Part shown: positions 36,701 to 49,620 of the stretch, one piece after another
How positions within the stretch are numbered: position 1 is the first letter of the stretch
How the letters are laid out: every line of letters begins with the position of its first letter
DNA from: Eudromia elegans
Lineage: Eukaryota; Chordata; Aves; Tinamiformes; Tinamidae
Reading direction: 5' to 3'
DNA: 64,000 nt
Assembly (NCBI GenBank): GCA_003342815.1
Contig: PTEX01000138.1
Span: 1,789,456 to 1,853,455, forward strand
Made by a program: the position numbers and the translations under genes
The notes under the pieces: model-generated
Database searches by the model: none
What the model was told of the DNA's origin: nothing
The model's input: only the letters and a program-made list of their open reading frames with translations

Positions 36701-39700
36701 ACCTTCCCTGCGTGAACTCCTGTGTGGCTGCTAGGAGGTTTTTGAGGCTGCGAGCTTATAGAAAAAAAATTAGGTGGGTCTGACTTTCCTAGTCATCATG
36801 TTTAGAATTGCACATACCGTGATGATGAAGCATTGTAAATCATGAGTCTGCTCACATTCACTGATAAACCGGTCATGCAAAGGGCTTTCTGGAGTAGGAA
36901 TTCAGCAGAAGGCATTTACATCTGTCAAAAGTAATTCAAGGGTGTGGAGTGACTAATTGGGAACTTCATGAATAACCAAGACTGCAGTAAGACAAAACCA
37001 TGAACTTTTGTCTGTCAAAAGTGGGGAATACATTTCCGGTGTTAGGAACGTTATTCTGGGAAGTGATGCTAGCAAAACTCTCAAAAGGCATTTTCTTTCT
37101 AAATAAAAACAGACTGCCCACTTTTAAAGTGCAATTTTATGTATGCCAGTATAGCATAGGTAAAACACTGGAAAGCTCAATATAGAAAATAAAACTGAGA
37201 AAACAGGAAAGCCTTGCGCTAGTGTTTAGGCACAAGAGTTTCTACTGCAAATCAGACAAGTGATACCACAGCTCAAGGTGTGTCAGCTTCCTAAATTAAA
37301 ACAGTATTGCAATGAATCAACAAAAGAAATCCACAACCTCAAAGCAAGTATGGGTTGGGATCTGACCAAGAGGAAAAAAACTCTCCCACTACTAGATCAT
37401 TCCCCAAATCCTTCCCTCTTCTCAAGAAGTCTTGTAGACTACCTGTCATCAGCAGGATTGCAAACTTTCACGTCTTGTCTGCCAAAACAGCCAGCTTGGT
37501 TCCTGCTGTTTATCTTCATTTCTCTTCCCAAGCATTTTTTATAAATGAAATTCTTTTTGCAAAGGTTCTGAGATGAATCTGTCAGCAACCTCTTTAATCT
37601 CCTGCTTTAGGGTAGATTCACATTAAGCCATAACATTTTCCCAGTGTCATTCAGTATCTGTTCAGTGGCATTACATCTTAATCCCTCTGTCCTAATCAAA
37701 ATTATTATTTTAAGTGGTTTTTTTTTAATTTACCATAAACAAAGTTCTAAAGCTGTATGCCTCCATCTTTTAGAATCCTCACCTGGATCTGACAGCTGGA
37801 CCTACCTCCAGAGAAAAGTGACTAGAAGAAAAGAGGATAATTGGCAGAACTTGGAGACGCCTTCTCTACTCTACAAATTCTAGCAAACTTGTCTTAAGTT
37901 TACACTTCTTAGATCTTTTCAGAACAGAATATTGTTTGCATTTTAATCATGAGTAATATGTTAAGCATCTAAGAGGTATAATTAATGGAAAGAATAAACA
38001 GCATTGAGAAGCAGTTGATGCCAAGTAAGCCTTAAAAATAAAAGATTTTAATGAAAAATAAAGGCATAAAATTTGAGATGAGAACAGAAAAATGAGATCA
38101 GCCTAAGCTGAATGTTTTAATACTAGTCAAGGACTCAGATCTTTCCATTGCCCCAGTAAGAAGCAAACAGATTTGTATTTCAAAGTAGTGATAGATTAAC
38201 TACTTCCTTTGCCCTTGGCCAAGACTAGAAAGTTGCCAACCACTACTGGTTCCCACTTGCTGTTTGGAAATAAGGAGCTTGATTTTTTTTTTCCAGACTA
38301 CAAAGCAAGCAACGATAGAAATTATGCAGATCTGCAATTTTGATTTGCTGCACTGAACAAGAAGAAGAAAATGGGGAAAGGAGGAATCATTTTCAGCTGG
38401 TCTGTGCCAAGGTCCAGACTCAAAATATCCTCTAGGGTCACTGTTCTGACTTCAGGTTTTGTTCCATCAGACCTGTAAGTACTGCATCAACTGGAAGACA
38501 GAGCTGTCTCTGTCAGAGAAATATGGGGCTGGAAGGATTAGTGGCATTTGGAAATTGGAGATTTAGTAAACACAAGAGATTAGGAAAAGCATTATAAGCC
38601 GAGAAAAGCTGAGAAAAAACTTGCAAATTTTGGTCATGGATCTAAGAAAAAAAAATGTATCTAGTGAATGTTGTTATGTGTATAGTTCCATCACTTATTT
38701 TTTGAAGCAAATTGTAAAATACTTACAAAATGTGTTGATTAAGCTATAGGGTAATGTGTCCTTTATCTGCTCTTGCAAATTCAGGATCACTCGGCTTCCA
38801 AGACTGTGAGCTAAATCATCATTACTGTAACTCAGCAGCACTTCACAGGATTACTGGGTCCCACATGAATAAGTAAGTCAGAGGACGTGAGCTCTGGGAA
38901 TGCAAATCCATGAACGAAGCATGAGGAATGCAGAGCATACAGGAAGGTGGGGCAGGTACGTGTGAGCTGTTTAATTACTGTGCTGAAGAAATCCAGGTGG
39001 CTACAGAGGTGAAGGAGGCCAAATACTGGAGGAAAACACATGATATGAAATGAACTGAAAGACAGATCTGCAGCCATAGCAGCTGCCGGAGATTATTAGC
39101 ATGGGAATGCAGTGTTTAGCATGGATATGAGCTCACAAAAGATACAAACCTGCCTTGTTACTATCTTAACTTACAAAGGCTTTATAACACTTTGCACAGC
39201 TGTACCATACCATTTTCCATTCAAGACTGTTCACCACCCAGGGCACTTCAGAGCTGTTACTAACATCATCTTTACAAGGTCTCATCCTTGTCATGCACTT
39301 AAAAGTGAGGCAACAAAATTATGGAGGAAATTTTGAGGAATTCAAATGATTCTTATGGAAACTGGATAAAAATAAGAAATCTGATGGATGAAATGGGACA
39401 AAAATACTATTTAGCATTCTTAAGGCTGAAGTATTGAGAGCTGCAGTTCTTCAGACTGAAATGTAGGCAGTCTGTCAATCTGCAAGTCAAGGCTATGGCA
39501 GGATATGAGTGTACCTTTTCAGCCCATAGTGACATAATTGCAAGTCTGATTGTATGTGGTACTTGTTTCTGTTGTGGAATACCCAAGGGACCTACATAAT
39601 CCATACATGAACATCTGTTCCACCTGTTCATGTTGCTTAGCTGCAAAAATTACAGTATTAGTGGTCAACATCGAATAAAAAGTGCTTTCTCCTCAACAAT

Positions 39701-41030
39701 TCAGTACCATTCACCTTATTTGTTTTTATAATTCCTCTTGTGGTGCCATGTTGCTGTGAAATGTTACGCCGCTTCCCTGAGAACAGTCACAAATGTGAAA
39801 CTGTTGGCTGCAATCAGTGCCTTTTCCTTGAGAAGTAAAGTGTTCCTTGGCTATAAAATCAACCATACGCATAAGTGATCTTTCCTAATGCCTGGCAGTT
39901 GTCCCAAGTCATCACCTGCTTTTTGCTTAGCCAGGAGGAATGATAAAGATCTCACAGCTGGCACATTGGCAGCTATTGGTTTGGCTCCGCTGTCTGGCCA
40001 GCAGTACATGATTATACCTGTCTCCAACAAATGCTTTCAGATATTCCAGGTTATATTTTTATATGATATATATAAAATGATATATATAAAATGATATGAT
40101 ATATGGTTATATTTTTTTTGCATAGTAACTTGAGCTATGTACTTTACAGATAGCGTTTTTGGTTCCTGAAAAAGAGAGACATATTCAGTTACTGAAAGAA
40201 GACTGCTTCTGGGTTTACACTCGGTGCCTGCAGACTTTGGCCCTGTGTTGTCGTTTATCCAGGTCTGATGGTGCATAGGAATTGAAAATCCAGTGCCAAC
40301 AGCCACTTGGGGTGTCTCCTCCCCACCTGTACCCAGAGCTGCCGTGAGCAAGCGCTCTGCACTGCCAACCACGTGGGAAGTAGGGACAGCAGGGGAGGTG
40401 AGTGCTGGACTTGGTCTGAGGATAAAGTAACAAGAGGACTTTCTGTTGGAAATGTGAGAGCTATAGCAAATATTATCATTGACATTCAAGAAAAGGGGCC
40501 ACACTGATACAGTCATCTATGTTTTAATACCTGGTGATTGTGAAAGCTAAGGAATGCCACAATAAGAAGCTATCTCTGAATCATGGCCTTCAGTAAATGC
40601 TGTGCAAGGAAGGAGTGCAAAGCAGTTCCTTGTCCTGTGCGTATTAAGAATCAAGTTTCCTGGCAGTAAGGGAAGGATCTAGGGAGAACCATGTTATTTG
40701 CCCCATGAATACTTTTGTGCACATGGAAAGCTGGTGTAACTCTCCAGAAGGAGACCGCATTGGTCACTGCATCGCAGGAGCTTTATTCAGCCCTGGAGTC
40801 AGAATCAGAGTCCTGTGGTTCCTAATTCAGTGTCTAACATCACTCAGTTTGTAATAGGAGAATGGGGCAAACTAACAACCGAGTGAGGTATTCTAGCAAA
40901 GTCCAAAATTAATTTATTTTTGCTGCCAAACTTACAGGAGAATGTATTTTTCTGCTGAGACGCAATATATATACGGTGATTACAAAATCAGCTATGCTAC
41001 ATGGAAAATAATGCGGTTCTAGTACCTGGT
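33721..41030. other. Long intergenic stretch, nothing recognised
   Basis: AT-rich. It holds an ATTA/TAAT-dense block at 33,848-33,950, another around 35,605-35,650, poly-A/T runs, and one short AT minisatellite (40,063-40,104, listed separately). No LINE, LTR, RNA gene or convincing coding frame is seen. Confidence 0.5.
40063..40104. repeat. AT-rich 14-bp tandem repeat
   Basis: Two exact copies of atgatatatataaa and a third diverged copy (atgatatgatatat). The strand-symmetric AT content makes it able to form hairpins. Confidence 0.85.
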
Positions 41031-41165
41031 TGAGCTGAAGGCAGTTGAGCTCGGTGCTGCACAGGGATCCGCAGCAGCTGGGCCGTGGCAGACGGGCGCC
41101 GCTGCCCTCGCAAGCGGCAGCGCGAGCAGCACTGTCCCTGACGCGTGTGCAGTCTCCAGACTGCT
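41031..41165. promoter_or_regulatory. CpG-rich islet
   Basis: A short GC- and CpG-rich block (gacgggcgccgctgccctcg, ctgacgcgtgtgcag) in AT-rich DNA. Frames are open on both strands because of composition. It is a possible enhancer or lncRNA promoter. No conserved protein is recognisable. Confidence 0.3.
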
Positions 41166-42800
41166 GGTACAAAGCAGCCTCCCTCTGCACTCTTTTGGTA
41201 ATAATGCAGGACACAGCAAGCGTTCAAGGAAGTGAGAGGACTATAGCAAGAATACCTGGTAAGAGCAAGAGGTCTCTCTGGCATGTAATGGAAGGTTTCG
41301 GTCTACACTTTCCATCGCAGCATGTTCTTTTTTTTCTAAGTTTGTGTTGCTATTTCCCTTCTGGTAATTGTTGCTTTTCACTGAGCAGTCTGGTGAGTGT
41401 TTCAAAATCATTTCTGAAAGACGGATATCGTGTTAGTTATGGGTAGATAGAGCCACTGTTCCAGCGATTACTAAAGCTCATGAATGTGAGAGTCTGTATC
41501 AGCAGGAGAGACAATCTGCTTTCCTGCACTGGCTGTAATGGCCTGGCTCTCCAGGCTCAGGAGAACGCTTGAGAAGACGCTCTGCTGAACAAGGTTCTTA
41601 CTGCAGACGTGACTCTTTTAGGATATTGGTTCCATTTATACATGCTCACTGAGTGTCACTGTGTGTGCTTGTCCCTGTACTGCACAAAGTCATAATTAGA
41701 GCTCAGCTGCCCTGTGATGGTACAGTGGTTGTTCAGACAGGAACTGTTCTCCTGTGTGGTGTGAAGTTCTGCTGACAGCTTCATTAGTGCACAGAGGGAA
41801 CAACAGCTATTGAGAAATGGTCCTCTGACTAATTTAAGTACAAATAATTGTCTCTGCTTACATATTTTGGTTTGGAAATCCACTCACTGGTATTTGGACG
41901 TTGAGTGGCTGCCTGCAAGTTGCAAAGTAGTCCCATACCTTTCAGAGGTGAGTCATCCATCTGGGTGCCGTGTACCAGAGAGGTACTGTGGATTCTCCGA
42001 CTGTTTTTCCCTGTAGCCCAAGGTCATATTGGTTTCTCTTCAATCCATAAGCGGCGAGATAACAGGCACACGAAAGCGCAGGGCTATGAGCTGTAACCTG
42101 CGTAACGCAGACCTGCGCAGCTCTGCCCCAACCTGACACAGTGCCAGGCCTGGTGGGATAACCATCGTGTTCCTGGATGCAAGAGCAGGACACACAGATA
42201 ACTGTGATCATCCAGATATGGGGTGCCAATCTTCCATCTCTGTGCATCTCTCCAGTGCATATTTCTCAGCTCTTTGGAATTCACTTTTTTTTAGGCAGTT
42301 TTATTTTGCATAATAATATCTTATTATTTGAAATTATAAAATGTTCCATCTATATTCTCTCCTAAGTTATCTCAATTGCAATTCTGCAATTACTCTAGAA
42401 GTATTCTGTAAAAAATACTAAAAGCTTTCCTCCAGAAAGCTTTTTATATAGTATATGTTAAAGAGTAGTCTTGAGAGCATCTTTTAGAACTAAAAATAAA
42501 TCTCAGAGCTGACAGAATTCTGTCTTCTTTAAGGGCAAGGCAATAAACTGATACAGGCTGAATTTTGGGCAAGTTCAGACTTCACTTGCAGTTAGTGCAC
42601 ATTTATGTAGAAGCCAAACTATCTTTAATTTCCTTTTATTTCCCTTCTCCAAACATCCAATAAGAGAGCAGAAATAGTATTGCATGGCCAGTCAAAAACA
42701 TTTCACACAGCAAGCAACAAAATGCCAACAACTCCTCCCTAAACAACATGATTGCATGTGAGATACGACAGAAGTGAAGAGTTTATCTCTCTGCCTTGTT
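41166..42800. other. Intergenic sequence, nothing recognised
   Basis: Mixed composition. A small inverted repeat (aaagctttcctccagaaagcttt, about 42,421-42,443) is visible. No gene or repeat family is seen. Confidence 0.5.
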
Positions 42801-42809
42801 TTTCAGAGA

Positions 42810-43090
42810 TCCCAGGTGCTCCGAAGTGCAGCTGAGCAGAGCTGAGCTCGCCTGCTCTCGCTGATCCCGGGCGTGTGCGTGGATTCCAGTGCCACCTACA
42901 AGCGCTGGAGGCTGCTGCAGGGGCCGACGCGGGAGAGCTCGCTCTGCCCTGGGCTAGGGCACTGCGGCTGCACTTGGGCAGTGCCAGTGGTGTCCTCTCG
43001 CCATGCGGCCCGCGGGGCTCTGCGCCGTCAGCCGCCGTCCCCAGGGAGCGGGCACGCTCCGTCCGCACAAGGACCTGGCAGGGAAGGGGC
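42810..43090. promoter_or_regulatory. CpG-rich islet
   Basis: About 280 bp rich in GC and CpG (gatcccgggcgtgtgcgtgg, gccgacgcgggagagctcg, catgcggcccgcggggctct). GC content stays moderate to about 43,880. Overlapping frames on both strands are composition-driven. It may be a regulatory element. Confidence 0.3.
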
Positions 43091-43949
43091 TGCAGGTCAC
43101 AAGCAGCTCTCCAGCTGTCCTCAGCTGTTCCTCACTTGTGTCTATGACACCACAGCATTTTCCTAGAGGACTAGAGGACGCTTATCCTGCGCACACAGCA
43201 TCCTTGGCCTACGGCTCTTTTGTCTGGGGCAAAGAGATGTCAGCAGCAGCTCTTCAGTGGAGCCTTTTCCTTGGGAGCAGCCGTCCCAAGCACCTTGGTG
43301 CTTAGAGGGCTCTGCCAGGTTTGGGAAGTGGCACGAGGCACTGTCACCAGCCCTGCTGCTCAAGAACGTCTAATTGCTCTCTGCAGTCTGTGCAGTTCAG
43401 AGTCGGGATGGTTCATGGAGCTGATACCAGAGAAGGGCAATGAGGAGCAACATCTAGGTGAAAGGAGGTCGGTAAGGAGGGCAAGAGCTACGGCTCTGAC
43501 TGCAGAGACAAAGTGTCTGCTCTTGTCTGGGGCCACACCGTGACCTTGGATGTTTGTAAGTCTGCTCGGTGAAGAAAGAAGCAGAGACGTGGCGCCTGCC
43601 CAGCTGGAGAGGGGAGCCAGGGGCAGGGGACAGGTCGGCTGTGGCCACCCAGATTACAAGCCTGGGCTGATGGTGAAGCTCTCGGTACCAAAATTAGCAA
43701 CCGCTGCCCACAAGGTGCAGCTGTTTTGTAAAGGGTAATTCAGGGAGCTTCCTGAAAGGTGGCATTGCTGCTACCTGCCCAGGAGAGCTCTGCGGAGCCA
43801 ACGTCTGCCCGCAGCTTCTGTCACCAGCAGCACAACATCACGACGGGAGCGGGGACACAGGGACCGGGACACGCTGCCCCCATGGGGCAGTGCACAGGGA
43901 AATCTAAAAGCAATTACTGATGCAAATAGAATAAAGAGGAAGAAAATGT

Positions 43950-44470
43950 GATGAAAACATGATTGACAATCATGAATACTAAGACCTTTTACCTAGATGT
44001 TCAAAAAGACACATGCTTAAGCAGAAAGGCCATAATGATGGGGGAAAGTGCATGAAGCTGAGAATTAGAAGCAGATATCTTTTTAAAAAGACAGCATAAT
44101 AATAACTGAAGAGAAACACAAGCAAAATTACAGAAATGTTTAGTTGATAGCAATGAGTAAAATCAGAAGCCAGCAATTCCAAGGACTTGATAGGGAAGGC
44201 AAAATGACTTAAGCAGCAACCTATAGCCAACAGAGTGGAGGCAAATGAAGGAGATTTACAAGTATATTAGGATCCATCAAAGCAATAGTACTGGTCCATT
44301 TCTAAGTGGAAGTGCTACAGTTATAAACAATAGTACAGAAATCGCAGATAAGTTCAATAAATTTTGCAGCATCGTATGTAGGAGGAAGCGAACTGATTAA
44401 TCCTTAGATTATAAATGATAAACAATTTCCATCATCCAAAGGGGGATGCTAAAACAGCAGCCTCTAAAGC
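43950..44470 (+). mobile_element. Decayed LINE ORF2 relic (CR1/L2-like)
   Basis: On the plus strand, bases about 44,248-44,400 read as one open stretch: KEIYKYIRIHQSNSTGPFLS, then ...STEIADKFNKFCSIV, to a stop. It matches the layout just before the reverse-transcriptase domain in CR1/L2 LINEs, where a short basic YKYI segment is followed by a GPLL-like block and a KAEVLNxFFxSVF-like block. The flanks (from about 43,950 and to about 44,470) are AT-rich and may belong to the same old insertion. The boundaries are guesses. Confidence 0.35.
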
Positions 44471-47400
44471 AAGAAATTTCCTAGCCGTATACTGTGATAA
44501 CTTGCCCGCATGAGTTTTGAAAGATCTGGCTTAGACATGGGCATGGTAACAGACGCTTAATCTCCATCTCCACGGTCTTCCAAGGTGTGGGGCAGAGAGC
44601 TCTGTCCACACGGCACAAGGGCAGGCTCAGCAGCCCTGGTCAGGCGAGGGTTGGCCCGTGAGGAAGGCATGTCCTGTCCTTGCGCTGCAGTGACCATAGG
44701 CCATCACACCTGCACAACCGCTCTACTTGGGCACCAGCCTTTGCACCTGGTGGGCGGTTTCCAAACCTGCGCTCCTCCCGTGTTGCAACAGGACATAACA
44801 ACGGCGTTACAACTCCGCACAGAGCTGTTATTTCACAGTCACAGTAACGTAGCACGTGGGGAGCAGTGGGCTGAGGAAACCAGTGCTTGTTTCACACAGA
44901 CCAAAGGATGGGAGGTGCGGGATGGAGTGGGGCTGGGAGCCATCTCTCTTATCTCAGCCCTCACCTGAACGTTTCTCTTCTCACAGGCGTTAAACAGCTC
45001 CAGGCTTGTCCCTCCATCCTGGTGCATGACAGCGGATGCCCTCCGCAAGAGACAGCTTTGGGGTTTGGGACCACGTGGAAGCAAGCTGTGATGCAGGAGA
45101 AGGGCAGTGCAAATGCCCGTCCCCAAAGTGCAGGCCTGGCAAGCTGAGCAGTATGGAGCTTGAGCCAGTAAGGGCTCCAAACTTAAGTGAATATTTAATT
45201 GCATTTGCTAAAGGATCAAAAGAAAGAACCCCTGGGTTTCTCCATTCTTCCTTCCACAGCCTCTTGCTGCTCGTTTGTCTCCTCTGTCAATGCAGCACTT
45301 TAATAAATGCCCCATATTAACCCAGGGCTGCTCAGTGTGCACCACAGAGCAGCCCGCACTGCGTCTGGGGCCAGTCCAGATGGCTGAGCCGTCCATCCCA
45401 GCGCAAACCTGCCCGGCCGCTGCTCGCAGCGTGCAAAGCTGCTTGCACCTTGTGTCTGCTCTGCTCTATTTTGAGGTATTTAAACTTAGTAATTGGCCTT
45501 TTTTTTTTAGAGCCCTTTAGGCTGGACGACAAACAGTCTATAAGCACAGATCAGGTGGTCGTCTGGGGCAATATGTTTATTCAGAGATTCTAGCCACAGC
45601 CTTCTCTAAACATAATCACGGCTATTTAAGTAGCTGCTCAGAACTGCCTCTTGGTTCCTACAAAACACCGAGTATTTCCTTCGTTGAGCAATAACTCATG
45701 TGGATACAAGGGTGAAGAACCACAGGCTATCGAGTTCCTCACAGATTTTTCTGTGCTGCTGCGTGGACGCTCACTCTGAAGAGCTGCAAGCCTAGCACCG
45801 GGTGTCATTGTATTAGGTTTGAAACTAGCAGGTCTCTCTGGCAGCCTGACAGCTGTTAAGGTCCCTTAACCTCCCTGGCTTCTTTGCTATATTAAGTAGA
45901 GAGTCACTAGGCGAGAAGAAGCCCGACTTGTGGCCATACTGGCATTTAATGGTGACCCGGCAGATCCTCCCAGCTCTACAAGAACACACGACTTGGGACG
46001 GCTTCCTGCAGAGGCTGAATGGGAGAGCATGGGCAAGGGGTGATGCCTACGAGTTTTCACTCATTAATACTACTCATTACTACTACACTGATAATAGAGA
46101 GGGTAGTTTTCTATGTTCCAAAGTGCACATTCCTTTCCTGGGCTTGTCCTTCCCCCTGTTCGGCAGCACTCCGCTGCCCTCTCCTTCACCTTTCTCCTCC
46201 ACACTAAGAGTTTTGCCTTCTCTCCCTCCTGACATTTGCACTCGCCTCCCAGTGTTCCCTCGTGCTCGTGGCTGCACCTTCTCCTTGCCTCATGCCACCC
46301 CGCTCACCTCTATCGTGGGCACCCATGGACCTGAAGTACCACTAGGCTAAAAGCCCATGGACCTTCAAAAGTCACCTCAGCACAGGGATGATGGAGAGTG
46401 AGCAAGAAACCTTTCCAGAGCTGGGGCTGCTGGCTTTGAATGAAAAAATAAGACATCTCAAGCCTGGGGATAATTCTGGGTTCTTTTCCATCACCGGTCT
46501 GTTTTGTTTTGATGACAAGCACTTGTCAGCATACAGCAGTACTGAAACTGCATTTTTTACAGAGAGAATTTCAGTCAGGGAGTCCATGTAAGTTCAGAAG
46601 GAGAGTGACTCAATAGCACATGCGGCAGCATGGTTAGGAACCTTCCTGTGAAGCTCTGTAATATTACTGTAGAGTATTAGATATTTTTGGATTTTAAAAT
46701 GAAATTAATTGAGTAACTAAGATGATAAAACACTGACAGGGCATAATACAAAAAGAAGTTAAGGGACTTACATCATATGAAACAGAAGACAAAAAGATGG
46801 CATTTGAGGTAATTATAGCTCATCGGGAGAAGATTTAAAATGATCAAAAGTGAGTTTGACAAGGAGAGATCTGAAACTGAAACCGAGAAAATTAACTCAC
46901 ATTTTAGGAAAAAATGTAAGGTGAGAGTTGACTAAATGATAGTTACTGCCAGCTGGGCATCACATACACAGCTTTAGCATCAATATTCAAGCCTAGACCA
47001 CAGAAATCCCTCAGAAGCTTAACATCTAGACAAGAAGTTGTTACCAGTCCAGTTTAATCTGTTGCCTAGGACCACCCAAGGCCAAATCACCCTCGCATTG
47101 CACCATGAGCAGTTAAAAGGAAATTGGTACCTTTGTGCATCAATGAATGCTCCAGCAATGAGCAATGAGGAAGAGAATGAAAGAAGGAATAACTCCAGTT
47201 TTAATTGGAGCCATTAAAGCTTCAATTCAGGAGCTGTAAATTGTGGATAAGAAACTAGTAAGAATGCTGTGCTCGTATTCTCATTACAAAGATCAATTTA
47301 AGGTAGGTTCTATGAGCCATACAGACTCAGCCTTCCTCCTAGTCCTTCAGAATACAGATCTTCATATTGGGAAAAAGCTGGGCAGAGTTTCCTGCCATGA

Positions 47401-49620
47401 TATTCAACAGCAAACGGAAGGGCATTTAGAAAGTGCTGGCACCATGAGCATCTAGGAAGCATCAGGTCTGCTTCCATACAGTTTTCTTCAACAAATCCAG
47501 GTTGCTGCCCACCAAGGAATCTGCATTATTTTTCATTGCATCTTGGTATATTTGGTGATGCCTGCCTTGCTACCCATCCATCATGTACATATCAAAGGGC
47601 CAAACTCTTAGATTTACTTACAGAGCTGCAGTTTTGCAATCTACAGCAGAAGAGTGATGTTAGTTGTAAATATAGGTATGGGAATCTTTTCCCAATGTGA
47701 TCTGTGAAAATGTGGTAAATTTGAGAGAGAGTGAGGAAGGAGCCAGGAGCTTATTGTACCTGTTGATAGAAACATTGGATGTACAGAACTTGTGCCTAAG
47801 TCAGCAGGAGACTGTGCAATGCCAGTGCAGTAGTGCACACTGTGGGGATCCACATTTCCCCCTGCCTCCATCTAGCCCTGTAATAAGCACAGTTACTGTA
47901 AGGCCTGAGCAGGGGGAAAAAAAATCTCAAGGATGTAAAAGTTGTTCATAACAGCTCCCCCATCCTTCCTTAAATGCTGTTAACCAGGTCATAATGTTAC
48001 ACTAGGCAGGATACTTAGTGCCACTGTCCAAGATTGCAGCTAGCAGTGCTTGGAATAAAAAAAATAAATTTAAAAAAAAAATCTAAGGAAAAAAAATGAG
48101 ACACAGAGAAGTGTGAGCTACTCGGAACCCTTTTTGTGTTTCAGATCTCCTCCTGCTTCGGTGGTAATGGTGTAAACAGACACCCTAGTCTGTTCAGGCA
48201 AAACCAAATTCTTCTTCCCCTGAGCCTCATGACAAGGCATTTGCTGGGCTCTTGAGAGAACTGCCAGGGCAATGGAATTGTATTGTACCAGCTCCAAGGT
48301 GAAATCTAATCACTTACCAAATCTACTAATAACATTTTAATGAAATATTGCTAAAACTTGGAGAAGGATGAGGCTCAGCTCACTTGCAGGCAAAATTACA
48401 GAGTTTTACTTACAGACTGTAAGACCCGCTAACATGGTCTCTTCAAGCAGCTCTAGCAGGTAAAAAAGCCTGTGCTCATTTTCAGTATTTTCTCTCCATG
48501 TCATCTGCATCTCAAGCATGACTTACAAAGCCAACTCCGTTGCTTTCATTGTAGATAGCCACTCTCTCCCTCATCCAGCCACTGCAACTAAGCTACAGCA
48601 GAGGTAGCTGAAGATCCGCACTTCTTACAACTTCTCTTGATGACTTCGACTTTAACGCACTGCCCACATGGTGAGGAGAGAAGGAGATTTCAAAGATAAC
48701 CTTGTAAATCTGAGTTTTTATGTTCTCCCTTTTTGATTTCATTGCTATGCGATCTGCACTGTTGATGCTAGTCAATACCATGTGCCATCTGACAGGAACG
48801 GGTGCTCCTGACGGCTGGTGCAGCCATTTGTGCTTTGGGAATGGGACAGCTCGGGCCCTGTCGCCGTTGTTGCTGAGGTAGAGAGTGCTCACAAGTGCTC
48901 CACACGAATGAGACTCAAAGCTGACCATGAACGGGTCCTCCACAGCAGTCCGTACCCCCACCTGTCTTTAAGAGCGTTGCCTGTTTGTGGTTTCTGTGGA
49001 GAAGCTCTTCTGCTGTTGTCCTTCCTTTGCCCCAAGTACTTCCATGTGCAGAATGCCAATAAGGAGTACATTATAAAACTTCCTTTCTCCACTAGGCTCA
49101 CCGGAATAGTTTTGCCTCTTTAAGGGCTCACTTACTTACACTAGTTTGAGTGGCATTATTCTAGGTTTATGAAAGTGTCAGGGGAACAGAATTGGTCCCA
49201 ACAGGTTCTGAGTTATCAAGTTTTCTAGAATAAGGGAATCTCATTTTCACAGCTGTGCAATTTCCTCCATGATGATATTGTCTTTGTTCTTTGGCTTCTG
49301 GCAGCATAGCTGCTAACACATGCTATTAGCAGATGTCATGAGACATATATATGCAGATCTCTCCAGAACATTTCTTTCATTGCTCCTTTCAGATTGAAGA
49401 ATTATAAATTCAAGCTAAAAGCATACATTGACTATAAGTCCTTTTCCAAACAGGGCTGTAGATAGTTAAAAGAAAAGCTACAGTATAACCCTTTAAAATA
49501 CTTGACTTTCTCTGCCTAGTTTAACTCCCCAGTGCATACCTTTTCAGTGAGAAATGCCGAGAATGCATTTCTGTGGAATGATACTCCCTGATGTCCTTAT
49601 TTCAGCTGTTAGGATCAGCA
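44471..49620. other. Intergenic sequence, nothing firm recognised
   Basis: Patches of higher GC at 44,580-45,110 and 45,330-45,440 alternate with AT-rich DNA. The stretch 46,700-46,930 has an A-rich, purine-rich composition reminiscent of old LINE coding sequence, but I could not align it to a family. The 140-codon frame at 45,928-46,350 has no recognisable domain. Confidence 0.45.

Noticed and set aside
40037..40516. 159-codon minus-strand frame
   Set aside because: It runs into AT simple sequence at its end, has no domain, and other frames overlap it; it looks like chance.
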